Positions 38,915 to 47,431 of a stretch of DNA of 47,894 nucleotides are shown piece after piece. Origin of the DNA: a virus; the IMG/VR virus record IMGVR_UViG_3300029944_000016, positions 1 through 47,894 of that record; one strand, 5' to 3'. Positions within the stretch are counted from its first letter, which is position 1. The number at the start of each line of letters is the position of its first letter. The notes under the pieces were generated by a model that did not search any database, was not told the DNA's origin, and saw only the letters and a program-made list of their open reading frames with translations. The translations under genes were made by a program, and so were the position numbers.

Positions 38915-40578
38915 TGCCAGATTCTTTTGATCAGTACATGCCACAACCTCAAACTACGCCGCAGGCTGCTCAATCTGCTCAGGACTTTAGTAAGTATATG
39001 TCTGATCAGGGAGATTCTGCTAATCAGCCAGCACAGCCTACTAATGATGGTATTTTAGACAAAATTAACGCATTTGGTGGTGGAGCAGCGTCTGCAGTAG
39101 GTTTAGGGCCAGGAGGGCCTGTAGCACGTGCTGTAGGAGCACCTGAAGCTTCGCAAACACCTGCTGGTCAGGCAATGCATGATAATCCAAACACAGCATT
39201 TGCTGGTAGAATGGCTGGTGCAATTGCTGCTGGTGGAGCTGCAGGACTAACAGCTAGAGGTGCCATGGCCGCAATGGATGTAGGATCTGTAGGAGCAGAT
39301 TCTGCAGCTTTTATAGCTAATAACTTCACAACTTCAGCAACAGCAGTAGATGGAGATGCTTCACAAAAACTTATAGCCGGAGTTACTGGAACAGTTGTTG
39401 GAGCTGGTGTTGAGGGCGCTAGCACTATAGCAACTCAAACTATTGGTGCTGGATTGCTACCTGCTAAAATACAAGGCGTATTAGACACTATAAGTTCTAA
39501 ATTGATGGGATACAGCACCAATGAAGCTGCAGCGCAGGCATCAGCAAATACTTGGAATACTGGTATGGCAGTAGCTAATAAGGCCTTTGAACAGTTCAGA
39601 GGAATGCCAGGAGATGTTTCTGGAACACCTATTGCTAGTAATGCTCAGTCAATATTAGATAAATACTCAGATAGTTTAAATGGACTACAAAAACAAGTAT
39701 TAAAGGATACTATAAATGTATCTAATAATGCTACAGATTTAGCAGGACTACATGATGCTCGCAAGATATTAAGTTCTAATTATACCAAGTTTACTTCTAA
39801 TTCAGTAACATCAGAAATGGGTAAGGATCTAAGAGGTTTAGGAGATTTAGAAGAGTCTCATTTACAATCTGAAGCTATAAAAGTAGGAGCACTAGATAAA
39901 TATAACGAAGCTAATGCTATATGGAAAGGTACAATATTACCAATGAGATCATATGGCATGGATGCTGTAGCTAATGCTTTAGATCCAGCAGCCGTTGTTA
40001 AAGATCCACATACTGCCAATGCTTTACTGGATAATCTATTAAACACTAAAACACTGCCAGGAAGGGTTAATGATATAAATGGGTTTAAGGCTGTATTGAA
40101 TAAACAAGGACAGAATATAATTGATTCTCACATAATAAATAAAGTATTAAGCGATGCTAGTGGTAATATGTTGTCTATACCACAATTACAGGCTAACCTA
40201 TCTAAATGGAAACCAACCATGGATAGAGTATTAGGGATTGACGCTAAACGAACAATGGACGGGTTAAATAAGGCGGTAGAAGCTGCTCATGGTTTAAACT
40301 CAGTAGCAAGATTCACAGATAATAATTTGACAAGACTAGGAGCTATAGCAGCTGGCGCTACTGAACTTGGTGCAGGACATCCATTAGCAGCGTTATCAAT
40401 AGGAGCTGTGTATGGAGTTAAAGCATTATCCCAGACACCTATAGGACAGTCTACACTACAGAATTTATCTAAATTCTCAGGGACTAAAGCAGCTCAAGTG
40501 TTGAATCAGGTTATAGGTAAAGGGTTATCAATAACAGCTGGTCAAATAGCTTCTGGAACAATGGGGAGTGGACAATAA
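38914..40578 (+). CDS. DNA ejection/internal virion protein 3
   Basis: 554 aa, Ala/Gly-rich at 80-175 with hydrophobic stretches (AGAIAAGGAAGLTARGAMAA) that could enter the membrane. Then a long helical middle (LNGLQKQVLKDTINVSNNAT) and a second hydrophobic patch near 460-505. P22 gp16-like ejection proteins have such membrane-active parts. The role is inferred from neighbours and composition. Confidence 0.7.
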   Translation: MPDSFDQYMPQPQTTPQAAQSAQDFSKYMSDQGDSANQPAQPTNDGILDKINAFGGGAASAVGLGPGGPVARAVGAPEASQTPAGQAMHDNPNTAFAGRMAGAIAAGGAAGLTARGAMAAMDVGSVGADSAAFIANNFTTSATAVDGDASQKLIAGVTGTVVGAGVEGASTIATQTIGAGLLPAKIQGVLDTISSKLMGYSTNEAAAQASANTWNTGMAVANKAFEQFRGMPGDVSGTPIASNAQSILDKYSDSLNGLQKQVLKDTINVSNNATDLAGLHDARKILSSNYTKFTSNSVTSEMGKDLRGLGDLEESHLQSEAIKVGALDKYNEANAIWKGTILPMRSYGMDAVANALDPAAVVKDPHTANALLDNLLNTKTLPGRVNDINGFKAVLNKQGQNIIDSHIINKVLSDASGNMLSIPQLQANLSKWKPTMDRVLGIDAKRTMDGLNKAVEAAHGLNSVARFTDNNLTRLGAIAAGATELGAGHPLAALSIGAVYGVKALSQTPIGQSTLQNLSKFSGTKAAQVLNQVIGKGLSITAGQIASGTMGSGQ

Positions 40579-41978
40579 TGCTAAGTGGATCTAATCCTCA
40601 ACAACAACAATTACCAGAATCTGGTGGAATTAATTTCGGTTTACTACAACCTCTAGCTCAAGGTTTACACCAAGGTGTAGTAGGAAAATCAGCACCTACT
40701 GCTTCAGCACAGCAAGGTACAGGGTCAATGCTGTCAGGTCTTAATGGTCTAGTTTCTGGACTTACAAAAGCATTTGCTGCTAAACCTTCTACAGCACCTG
40801 CGGTAACACCTGCACAGCAGCCTAATCAAGGATTGATAGGAGGTTACGTACAGAATCAGCTAGGTATGACACCGCAAACTAATACATCGCAGTCATTATT
40901 AGGACAACAGGCAGCTCAGTCTATAGATCCTGATGCTGAAGCAATGGCAAAAGAAAGCTCTTATAAGCCTAATATGAGAGGTATAGACCCTGTCATGTTA
41001 CAAGGCGCTAAAGGATTAATGGCAGAGTTAAAAGCTCAAGGATTCTCACCAGTAGTGGCTGAGGGAAGAATGACTCCTGAAGCACAGGCCCAAAAGATCA
41101 GAGAAGGTAATTCTCAAACAATGAATAGTGCGCACCTTACAGGTAAGGCATTAGATATTGTTGATTCTCGTTATGGTTGGGATGATAAGCACTATCCATC
41201 ACAGGTTAAAGCATTTGCAAATGCTATGGCTACACTAGCTCCTAAGTATGGTCTAGAATCAGGAACAAAATGGAAATCATTTGGCCCCTATGGCGACTTT
41301 GCTAATGTACACTTACCTGGTAGTTACGGGGCTGCAGCAATGAAGCAGGCTCAACAAGAACAACAAAGTACCAATAAAGCAAGACAAGACGCTATTAATG
41401 GTGTACAACCATCCTCTAGTACACAGCAGACTTCTAGCAGCAAATCAGGAAATACTCAAGTGGATCCACAACAATTACAAGACCAGTTTAACAACCATAA
41501 TCTTCCTAGAGGTGTTCGTAATAACAATCCTGGTAATTTGGAGATAGGAGGGTTTACACAAAGTCAACCAGGGTTCACTAAAGGTGCAGATCCTAGATTT
41601 GCAAGTTTTGCAACTCCAGAACAAGGTTTAGGAGCCTTATCTAATCTACTAACTACTAAGTACAATGGTCAGTCCTTAAATACTATTATAAGCCACTATG
41701 CACCATCTAGTGAAAATGATACACAAGGATATGTTAATACATTAGCCAAGTCTGCAGGTATAGACCCTGATAAACCTATAGATATGTCTAATACTGCAAC
41801 ACGTACTAAAGTAATGCAGGGAATTGTTCAAATAGAGAACGGTAAAGACCCTTACTCCCCTGATCAGTATGCACAAGCAACAGCAGCACAACAGCAACAA
41901 CAGGTTCAACAGCCTCCACAGTCTGCACAAGTAGACCAACAACAACAATATGCAAGCAGTGACAATCAAGGAAACTAA
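40578..41978 (+). CDS. Internal virion protein with two peptidoglycan-hydrolase-like domains
   Basis: 466 aa. After a Gln/Ser-rich N-terminus, residues about 135-255 contain LMAELKAQGFSPVVAEGRMT and NSAHLTGKALDIVD, the SxHxxGxAxD motif of M15/VanY-type D,D-peptidases. Residues about 310-420 contain NNNPGNLEIGGF, RFASFATPEQGLGAL, TIISHYAPSSENDTQGYV and AKSAGIDPDKPI, a domain found in phage virion hydrolases. It ends in a Gln-rich tail. It probably opens the cell wall during DNA entry. Confidence 0.8.
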   Translation: MLSGSNPQQQQLPESGGINFGLLQPLAQGLHQGVVGKSAPTASAQQGTGSMLSGLNGLVSGLTKAFAAKPSTAPAVTPAQQPNQGLIGGYVQNQLGMTPQTNTSQSLLGQQAAQSIDPDAEAMAKESSYKPNMRGIDPVMLQGAKGLMAELKAQGFSPVVAEGRMTPEAQAQKIREGNSQTMNSAHLTGKALDIVDSRYGWDDKHYPSQVKAFANAMATLAPKYGLESGTKWKSFGPYGDFANVHLPGSYGAAAMKQAQQEQQSTNKARQDAINGVQPSSSTQQTSSSKSGNTQVDPQQLQDQFNNHNLPRGVRNNNPGNLEIGGFTQSQPGFTKGADPRFASFATPEQGLGALSNLLTTKYNGQSLNTIISHYAPSSENDTQGYVNTLAKSAGIDPDKPIDMSNTATRTKVMQGIVQIENGKDPYSPDQYAQATAAQQQQQVQQPPQSAQVDQQQQYASSDNQGN

Positions 41979-41980
41979 TT

Positions 41981-42409
41981 ATGGCAGGCATCGATGTAGC
42001 TCGTAAGTTCTTAGGACTTCAGCAAGTAAGAAACAATAGAGAATTAAGAGCGTTATTGCACTCTCAGGCAATTAATGGTGACATAGCCATTGATCCTGCA
42101 ACTACCAGTTGGTGTGCTGCGTGGGTTAACTTCTGTGAGAGAGAGGCAGGGTTTCATGGTACTGGGTTATTGAATGCTCAGAGTTTCAAGACTTATGGTC
42201 AAAAAATAGACCCTGATGACGCTAAAGAAGGTGACATATTAGTATTCCACTTCCCCTTTGACAGTGACTGGCAGGGGCATGTTACTTACTTTGAAAGTTG
42301 GGATGATGCTAATAATACTGTTAAGTGTTTAGGTGGTAACCAGAACCACTCTGTAGCTGAATCTAACTACATACAAGACTACGTAACAGATGTTAGGAGA
42401 TCGGTCTAA
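41981..42409 (+). CDS. Endolysin, CHAP/NlpC-P60-like peptidase
   Basis: 142 aa. SWCAAWVNFCEREAGF (about 42-57) carries the nucleophile cysteine, and WQGHVTYFESWDDANNT carries the histidine, with GGNQNHSVAESNY following. This is the TIGR02594-type family of small phage lysins. No signal peptide, so it depends on a holin. It lies between the internal-virion genes and the holin, the classic lysis position. Confidence 0.85.
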   Translation: MAGIDVARKFLGLQQVRNNRELRALLHSQAINGDIAIDPATTSWCAAWVNFCEREAGFHGTGLLNAQSFKTYGQKIDPDDAKEGDILVFHFPFDSDWQGHVTYFESWDDANNTVKCLGGNQNHSVAESNYIQDYVTDVRRSV

Positions 42410-42621
42410 TGGCACTGGAGGAACCAAGCAATCCGCAGCATATTGTATTGAGTAACGACGACATAGACCTTATTGTTGATAAGGTGTGTAAGAAATTAGA
42501 AAGTAAGTTATATACTAATATAGGAAGTGGATTATTCAGTCTGATAAGTAAGGCTGTAGTTATATTACTAATAGCTATTGCAGCATATGGCGCAGGAATT
42601 ACAGGAGTGTTACATAAGTAA
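42409..42621 (+). CDS. Holin, single-TM
   Basis: 70 aa: a polar N-terminus, an amphipathic helix (about 18-33) and one strong TM helix (LISKAVVILLIAIAAYGAGI). It starts on the last base of the endolysin. This fits a class III-like holin or pinholin. A second, 3TM holin-like gene is at 19372, so which of the two triggers lysis is open. Confidence 0.75.
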   Translation: MALEEPSNPQHIVLSNDDIDLIVDKVCKKLESKLYTNIGSGLFSLISKAVVILLIAIAAYGAGITGVLHK

Positions 42622-42644
42622 TACATACACTAAGACGAAAAAAT

Positions 42645-42677
42645 ACCCCTAAAAGAGAAATCTAATAGGGGTTTTTA
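42645..42677 (+). terminator. Intrinsic, probably bidirectional terminator between converging operons
   Basis: ACCCCTA (42645-42651) pairs with TAGGGGT (42666-42672), followed by TTTT on the plus strand. A run of A bases precedes the left arm and becomes a U run on the minus strand. It sits exactly where rightward late genes meet the leftward early genes. Confidence 0.85.
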
Positions 42678-42688
42678 TTAACTAAAAT

Positions 42689-42790
42689 TTACTTATCTAA
42701 CACCTTTATAACAGTAGATACAATAACTCTAAAACTCTCAACAATTCCCCATATCATTAATAAAATTACTATTAGACATAGGGAAATCAT
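42689..42790 (-). CDS. Small membrane peptide, 33 aa
   Basis: MISLCLIVILLMIWGIVESF is a TM helix followed by an amphipathic end. It is the last gene of the leftward operon, a few bases after the 54-aa gene. Short, so only moderately supported. Confidence 0.4.
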   Translation of the reverse strand: MISLCLIVILLMIWGIVESFRVIVSTVIKVLDK

Positions 42791-42796
42791 ATAGGA

Positions 42797-42961
42797 CTAC
42801 TCTGCCACCTTAGGAGGTGTAGTCTGTAATGGAGCCGAAACCACTGTGGGTGATGGTTCCTGTGACACTGTAGCCCTGTGAGCAGCTTTAACTGCAAAAA
42901 TGATATTCTTTACATTTGACAATACAACACCTACTACCACACCTAAGAAAAATACTAACAT
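42797..42961 (-). CDS. Single-TM protein with Pro/Thr-rich tail, 54 aa
   Basis: AGAGGAT precedes ATG 42961. Residues 1-25 form a TM helix (MLVFFLGVVVGVVLSNV); the C-terminus is Ser/Thr/Pro-rich (PTVVSAPLQTTPPKV). Host-envelope role unknown. Confidence 0.55.
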   Translation of the reverse strand: MLVFFLGVVVGVVLSNVKNIIFAVKAAHRATVSQEPSPTVVSAPLQTTPPKVAE

Positions 42962-42977
42962 AGTTTGAATCCTCTAA

Positions 42978-43148
42978 TTAAATGATTTGTTGTTTCTTTA
43001 ATACCTGTACCAATATGTCCTTGGCTTCCAGCCACGTAACCATTACTCTATCACCTTTCGAATCTTTTAAGTCTAAAGCTGACTCAAAGTACACTCTAAT
43101 TACTGTGGAAGCCAGCATTTCTAAGTCTTTACCTGTTTTATCTAACAT
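42978..43148 (-). CDS. Hypothetical protein, 56 aa
   Basis: AGGAGA precedes ATG 43148. Charged and helical (MLDKTGKDLEMLASTVIRVY). It overlaps the upstream gene by 11 bases. Unrecognised. Confidence 0.55.
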   Translation of the reverse strand: MLDKTGKDLEMLASTVIRVYFESALDLKDSKGDRVMVTWLEAKDILVQVLKKQQII

Positions 43149-43305
43149 CACTGTCTCCTATTAGTGCCTTCACTGTTTCAAAATGGTTATGTATACTATA
43201 CTGTAATGTATTAGGTTTGTAATTAATAGTGTAATTAACTATTGTATGTAATAATAATAGTGATTGATAATCATATCTACCATCCATACTCATGTTATCT
43301 AACAT
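43138..43305 (-). CDS. Hypothetical protein, 55 aa
   Basis: GGAGTG lies upstream of ATG 43305, and the start falls inside the end of the diphosphohydrolase-like gene. It contains LLLLHTIVNYTINYKPNTLQ. Translational coupling with both neighbours supports it. Unrecognised. Confidence 0.5.
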   Translation of the reverse strand: MLDNMSMDGRYDYQSLLLLHTIVNYTINYKPNTLQYSIHNHFETVKALIGDSDVR

Positions 43306-43666
43306 CTTTTTCACTCCTTACATCTAGTGTATACTGCATTAATGCTCTACACGCAACCATTAACATGGGGTGTAGTCCATTATCTTTATCAGCTCTATTG
43401 CCTAACCTATAATCTCTAATATGACGCTTAATAGATGCTAGGTTCTTCTCTGGTTCGAAGTTAACACCATTTAACCAATCATTCTCACCATACTTACCTG
43501 AATGTGCTGAATGTTGTAACACCTGTACTACGTCATCAAATTCGACAGGCATAAGGTCATAACGAAGTCTTTGTAAATCTAATACTTTAACCTCTGTGCA
43601 TCCTGGAACTATACAGTCAGTATATGGACAACTTAATGATGGATCATGGGCAATAAACTCGGGCAT
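43295..43666 (-). CDS. dATP/dGTP diphosphohydrolase-like protein
   Basis: 123 aa. RLRYDLMPVEFDDVVQVLQH with SGKYGENDWLNGV, then ASIKRHIRDYRLGNRADKD and LHPMLMVACRALMQ, matches the N-terminal-domain family of phage dATP/dGTP diphosphohydrolases (MazG-like helices). It may trim purine dNTP pools. Such enzymes accompany 2-aminoadenine genomes in some phages, but no PurZ-like protein is seen here. The upstream gene is coupled by one base. Confidence 0.7.
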   Translation of the reverse strand: MPEFIAHDPSLSCPYTDCIVPGCTEVKVLDLQRLRYDLMPVEFDDVVQVLQHSAHSGKYGENDWLNGVNFEPEKNLASIKRHIRDYRLGNRADKDNGLHPMLMVACRALMQYTLDVRSEKDVR

Positions 43667-43845
43667 TACTCTAACTCCTCATTATTTATTTGTTCTAAAT
43701 AATCTATTATCTCTATTAGGAATTTACGATGCTTCTGTCTAAGTATCAATTCCACCTTAGACCATCTACCATTAAAACCTGAGTATTTATTTAACTCCTC
43801 AGCATATAATTCTTGATTATGAATATATTTTAATTCTTTTTGCAT
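43666..43845 (-). CDS. Hypothetical protein, 59 aa
   Basis: GGAGGG about 8 bases ahead of ATG 43845 fixes the start (MQKELKYIHNQELYAEEL). Charged helical protein with an acidic end, coupled by one base to the diphosphohydrolase-like gene. Unrecognised. Confidence 0.6.
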   Translation of the reverse strand: MQKELKYIHNQELYAEELNKYSGFNGRWSKVELILRQKHRKFLIEIIDYLEQINNEELE

Positions 43846-43846
43846 G

Positions 43847-44251
43847 TTATTTACCCTCCACGTCATGTGGTATATAAATCCTCTTAGGCTTCCAATTCTC
43901 CATTGGACTGTCGTCTACATAGCACACTGGCTTCTCCATAACTAGTGTTACATACTGCTGTAGTCCTAACTTTTCAACAACTTCTAACGCCCATCTAGCT
44001 CCAGCAGCAGACCAAACGATAATATGTTTACCGCGACCATGGTTACGTATAAGAGTGTTGATATGTGTCCTGTGAGGCAATAGATATACGGTGTGATTAC
44101 CAATATTAGGATCATTAAACGCAATAGAATTCCTATGGTGGTTACCGTTTTCATCTGTGTGATCCCATATTACTAGAGTGTCATCTACGTCAAAGAAGAC
44201 ACTATCTGAGTTATCAAAGTAATAGCAGCCATTGCGTTTAAGGGTTTTCAT
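43847..44251 (-). CDS. HAD-superfamily phosphatase
   Basis: 134 aa. Motif I is VFFDVDDTLVIWDH (the DxD at about 21-23), motif II IIVWSAAGARWA, and motif IV-like CYVDDSPMENW. Similar small HAD proteins occur in phages, sometimes as polynucleotide 3'-phosphatases or nucleotidases. The substrate is unknown. The start overlaps the 96-aa gene's stop (ATGA). Confidence 0.8.
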   Translation of the reverse strand: MKTLKRNGCYYFDNSDSVFFDVDDTLVIWDHTDENGNHHRNSIAFNDPNIGNHTVYLLPHRTHINTLIRNHGRGKHIIVWSAAGARWALEVVEKLGLQQYVTLVMEKPVCYVDDSPMENWKPKRIYIPHDVEGK

Positions 44252-44538
44252 TCAATTATAATCCCCGTTTCAAGGTCTAAATCTCTTTTAAATTTTTTAG
44301 CTTCGTTTAGATTATTAAACTCTTTGAGGTCCTTATACATATATTGATTATCTATAGGAACTAACCCGTTTCCCGAATAGTGAGTTGGTAATTTTTGTTG
44401 AACAATATATCTAGCAATATATACCTCTTCAATCTCACCACATGAACAACAATAATGCCCATAACAACCATTAGGACTATCTGGATATTGTATAGTTTTT
44501 ATTTCACCTTTCTTTTCTATAATACGGTAGTTTTTCAT
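44248..44538 (-). CDS. Hypothetical protein, 96 aa, with cysteine cluster
   Basis: Contains GCYGHYCCSCGEIEEVYI, a possible zinc knuckle, then a polar helical C-terminus. It shares its first base with the YopX stop. Unrecognised. Confidence 0.6.
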   Translation of the reverse strand: MKNYRIIEKKGEIKTIQYPDSPNGCYGHYCCSCGEIEEVYIARYIVQQKLPTHYSGNGLVPIDNQYMYKDLKEFNNLNEAKKFKRDLDLETGIIIE

Positions 44539-44831
44539 TACAATAGTTCCTGATTTTCGTATATGTTACCTATAACAACAGTGTCATATTTATTAGAAAT
44601 ATTAAACCCTGCTATATTTTGTTTCCATAAAACATTTATAATAGTAAATTCATCATAATCCTGTAATCTGATTATATCTCCCTCATAAATTTCAATCCCA
44701 TTCTTATCTTTAAGTCCGGTGTATTGTTGTAATATAGGTTCATCTGCAGGTAAATAAATTTCATACTCTGCTAATAAATCGTGGTAAATAAATCTATTAT
44801 AGTGCCATTGTCTAAATTTAATTTCTCTCAT
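44538..44831 (-). CDS. YopX family protein
   Basis: 97 aa. QYTGLKDKNGIEIYEGDIIR is the diagnostic YopX core, preceded by the FRQWHYNRF-type N-terminus and followed by a beta segment with NIYENQELL. YopX proteins are common in phages and of unknown function. Overlaps the exonuclease gene stop by ATGA. Confidence 0.9.
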   Translation of the reverse strand: MREIKFRQWHYNRFIYHDLLAEYEIYLPADEPILQQYTGLKDKNGIEIYEGDIIRLQDYDEFTIINVLWKQNIAGFNISNKYDTVVIGNIYENQELL

Positions 44832-45622
44832 TTCTTAGAATCCCATATATAGTCACATCTGTTGCATTGGTATCTAAACTTGTAGTTCTTTGTATCCTTA
44901 AGTTTAACTCTGAACTGTGTTATATCAAACTTGTTCTTCTTATTAAACTGACAGTGTTTACAGAACGGCTTATCACCCTTTATAATACGTTCTAAGTGCT
45001 TAACAAAAGCTACAGGAAGCTTGTATGAATCTACCTCCCTCCAGAACACCTTACGAGTGTCCAATACGTCCTTAGCGTTATAACGCATACGTTCGGCCTG
45101 TTCTTTCTCATCTCCATCCATTACTTTCATAATCTGTTTCATTGTCTGATCTATCTTACCTCCAAATCCATAAGTTCTACTTCTAAAGTCTAATTTATGT
45201 GATAGTGGTCTGAACACCTTACGGCTCAACTTAAGAATATCTAATGAGAACTGTGGCCACTCAATAGGTGGTAGGCCTAATTCGTTAATACGCCAATTAA
45301 TCATTTTTATATCAAAAGCATCTGTATTCTGTCCTATAATAACATCTACATCCTTAACCCATTCGCTGAACTTTAATAACAAAGACGTATCACTACCCTT
45401 CGCATCTTCATTGAACGTCCACCCTAATGTAGTAGGCTTACTATCTGTTTCCTTCATGTACGATATTGATGTAATTTTAGGAGTTGTTAGTATCTGATCC
45501 ATTCCAAAGTTCTGATCAAATAGTCCCCAACCAGCCACTATAGCAGGACAGTTTTCTATGTCCACTGTTCCGTACACTATGCCAGAATCTATACTTTTCT
45601 TTATTAAGGTAGAATTTCTCAT
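44828..45622 (-). CDS. DnaQ/RNase H-like 3'-5' exonuclease with C-terminal zinc ribbon
   Basis: 264 aa. Exo I is VDIENCPAIVAGW, Exo II is IIGQNTDAFDIKMINWR, and Exo III is YNAKDVLDTRKVF, giving the DEDD residues. The C-terminal 40 residues hold CKHCQFNKK and YQCNRCDYIW, a zinc ribbon absent from standard DnaQ. It probably acts on single-stranded DNA or RNA during replication or host degradation. It is the second 3'-5' exonuclease besides the one in the polymerase. Confidence 0.85.
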   Translation of the reverse strand: MRNSTLIKKSIDSGIVYGTVDIENCPAIVAGWGLFDQNFGMDQILTTPKITSISYMKETDSKPTTLGWTFNEDAKGSDTSLLLKFSEWVKDVDVIIGQNTDAFDIKMINWRINELGLPPIEWPQFSLDILKLSRKVFRPLSHKLDFRSRTYGFGGKIDQTMKQIMKVMDGDEKEQAERMRYNAKDVLDTRKVFWREVDSYKLPVAFVKHLERIIKGDKPFCKHCQFNKKNKFDITQFRVKLKDTKNYKFRYQCNRCDYIWDSKK

Positions 45623-45925
45623 TTATTGTGCTTCCTTTAGTTCTTCTTCAGTAGCCTTACGCCATTTACCATTATCAAGTGCTCTATAGCCTAGATGATA
45701 TAGTGTTCCATTTAACCCTGTTTTACCGTCTAATATATCCTGTTCTGTATAATATGCGCCACCACTTTCTAGAATATAACCTTGAGATAATTTCTCTGCT
45801 CTTACTCTTTTATTTTCTTCGATTATTTTCGCAATATTAGCATCATTAATAGGATCAAACCACCACCTTATTTGTGATGCTAATTGCTCCTGAAAGGCCT
45901 TTCCAACAATTACAGGTTTTCGCAT
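45623..45925 (-). CDS. Hypothetical protein, 100 aa
   Basis: Begins with a basic helix (MRKPVIVGKAFQEQLASQIR), has a WWFDPINDANIAKIIEENKR helix and a C-terminal GYRALDNGKWRKATEEELKE segment. Unrecognised. It abuts the exonuclease start exactly. Confidence 0.6.
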   Translation of the reverse strand: MRKPVIVGKAFQEQLASQIRWWFDPINDANIAKIIEENKRVRAEKLSQGYILESGGAYYTEQDILDGKTGLNGTLYHLGYRALDNGKWRKATEEELKEAQ

Positions 45926-45929
45926 TTAA

Positions 45930-46076
45930 TTATATTTTCCATATATGTTGTTCGTCAGGTACAAATACTGAAGTATGCTCACCAGCCATATTCCAATGAA
46001 GTACTATCCACCCATTAATTACTTTATATCTACAGGTCTCTCCATCTAGTCTTTCCCACTTCCACGGTATTAGCAT
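45930..46076 (-). CDS. Hypothetical protein, 48 aa
   Basis: MLIPWKWERLDGETCRYKVI followed by NGWIVLHWNMAGEHTSVFVP: a Trp-rich beta-hairpin-like mini-protein. It is coupled to the 53-aa gene by TAATG. Unrecognised. Confidence 0.55.
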   Translation of the reverse strand: MLIPWKWERLDGETCRYKVINGWIVLHWNMAGEHTSVFVPDEQHIWKI

Positions 46077-46237
46077 TATGTATTACCATTTAAAAAGTCT
46101 TCTAACTGTGACACTCTTAACTCTAAATCCTTAATATCCAATACTAAAGACTTAACAGTCTCTAATGTTAATCTTTCTATTGTCTCTAAGTCAGTCATAG
46201 GTACTCCGTTGCACTCATTACAAAAACATTCCATCAT
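46076..46237 (-). CDS. Hypothetical coiled-coil protein, 53 aa
   Basis: GGAG lies 9 bases before ATG 46237. The N-terminus MMECFCNECNG may bind metal. The rest is a leucine-rich coiled coil (LTLETVKSLVLDIKDLELRV). Likely oligomeric. Unknown. Confidence 0.55.
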   Translation of the reverse strand: MMECFCNECNGVPMTDLETIERLTLETVKSLVLDIKDLELRVSQLEDFLNGNT

Positions 46238-46240
46238 ATA

Positions 46241-46564
46241 TTATTTCTCCACAAACTTATCAAAATATTCTTTTATCCATCCTATCGCTAAACAGTCTCC
46301 AACCTGACCTGTGGTCATCTCCATTACCTTCCAGCCATCTAATATAGCTAAGTTAATTTTCTGCCTATCCTTAGTGAACCCTGCTCCAGATGTGTGCCCA
46401 CCTCTACCCCATACCTGTCCGTGAACCTCTACTGCAAATTTATGTTCTAACCACGCAAAATCAAATCTGAATCTTCTAGTCTTATGGAACCTATACTCCC
46501 TAACTGGTTCTGGTAATTTAGCTTCAAATATTTGATTAGCTAAAAACTCTTCCCATGACGACAT
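46241..46564 (-). CDS. PD-(D/E)XK-like endonuclease (DUF559/Vsr-like)
   Basis: 107 aa. RRFRFDFAWLEHKFAVEVHG contains the D...ExH catalytic arrangement, followed by FTKDRQKINLAILDGWKVME, as in Vsr/DUF559 nucleases. It may nick mismatches or Holliday-type DNA, or attack host DNA. It lies between the phosphoesterase and the small coiled-coil gene in the nucleotide and DNA metabolism block. Confidence 0.8.
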   Translation of the reverse strand: MSSWEEFLANQIFEAKLPEPVREYRFHKTRRFRFDFAWLEHKFAVEVHGQVWGRGGHTSGAGFTKDRQKINLAILDGWKVMEMTTGQVGDCLAIGWIKEYFDKFVEK

Positions 46565-46568
46565 TTTA

Positions 46569-47213
46569 TTATACCTTAATAACTGTAGGTTTAAATTTCA
46601 TATCATAATTATCATCGAGAACAGAGCAGTTACTAAATGTAACGTTTTGTGATTCTTGTTGTCCATTGGAGGCATGTATATGTCCAAATAGGTGATGTTT
46701 TAAGTTGTCCAGGTCAACTATTGCTCTTAGTAATGAAGTGCTGCCACAATGCTCACCGTTCCTACTTTCTACATCTAATATGCCAAATGCAGGCCCATGG
46801 GTTATTAGAACTTGAGTATCTTTAGGTATAAGACTGTATATATTTGACAGTTCTCCCTCATTACTCATATATGCCCAGTCATAAAATGGAGGTGTGTTAG
46901 GGCTTCCAAAAAACTTTATACCCATTATTTCCTTACTTTCATTATGTAGGTAATGAAGATTATCTGGGAACATTCCACATTGTAACATGTTATCCATGTA
47001 CTCTTTACACCCAAAATCGTGGTTACCCGCTATAAATATTACATGCTTATATCTTGCACAGTGTAGTCTAAAGAACTCTAATACATCTGCATATTCATGT
47101 GATCTTCCTCTATGTGTTAAGTCTCCACAGTGTACTAATATGTCTCCCTTAACTAGTCTATAAAGGTCTCTATGTGCCATGTGTGTGTCTGATATAGCAA
47201 CTATTTTAACCAT
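46569..47213 (-). CDS. Calcineurin-like metallophosphoesterase
   Basis: 214 aa with the full set of motifs: AISDTHMAHR (D8, H10), LVHCGDLTHRG, FIAGNHDFG, LITHGPAFG and FGHIHASNG. The fold hydrolyses phosphodiesters or phosphomonoesters with two metals. Phage members include Ser/Thr phosphatases (lambda PP) and nucleases. The presence of a PrkA kinase makes a protein phosphatase partner conceivable but unproven. The start shares a base with the stop of the 72-aa gene. Confidence 0.88.
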   Translation of the reverse strand: MVKIVAISDTHMAHRDLYRLVKGDILVHCGDLTHRGRSHEYADVLEFFRLHCARYKHVIFIAGNHDFGCKEYMDNMLQCGMFPDNLHYLHNESKEIMGIKFFGSPNTPPFYDWAYMSNEGELSNIYSLIPKDTQVLITHGPAFGILDVESRNGEHCGSTSLLRAIVDLDNLKHHLFGHIHASNGQQESQNVTFSNCSVLDDNYDMKFKPTVIKV

Positions 47214-47431
47214 TACACTTCCTTCTTAGGGTATTGACTTAATCGTCCAAATGTAATGTTCTTAGACCCCCTAATCTGGGGGTTTTGAAACGTCCATATT
47301 TCTGAAGTTTCATCTATAATTACTGTCCATAGCATATTGTGCTCTTCACTAAGTTCATTTACAAATATGGCAAGTCCATGACCTTTAGGAGTCTGTACTG
47401 GTATTGAAGGATTAAGTTGCAATAATGTCAT
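47213..47431 (-). CDS. Hypothetical protein, 72 aa
   Basis: Small beta-rich protein (IPVQTPKGHGLAIFVNELSE followed by LWTVIIDETSEIWTFQNPQI), in the style of phage modulator proteins. It overlaps the exonuclease stop by ATGA. Unrecognised. Confidence 0.6.
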   Translation of the reverse strand: MTLLQLNPSIPVQTPKGHGLAIFVNELSEEHNMLWTVIIDETSEIWTFQNPQIRGSKNITFGRLSQYPKKEV

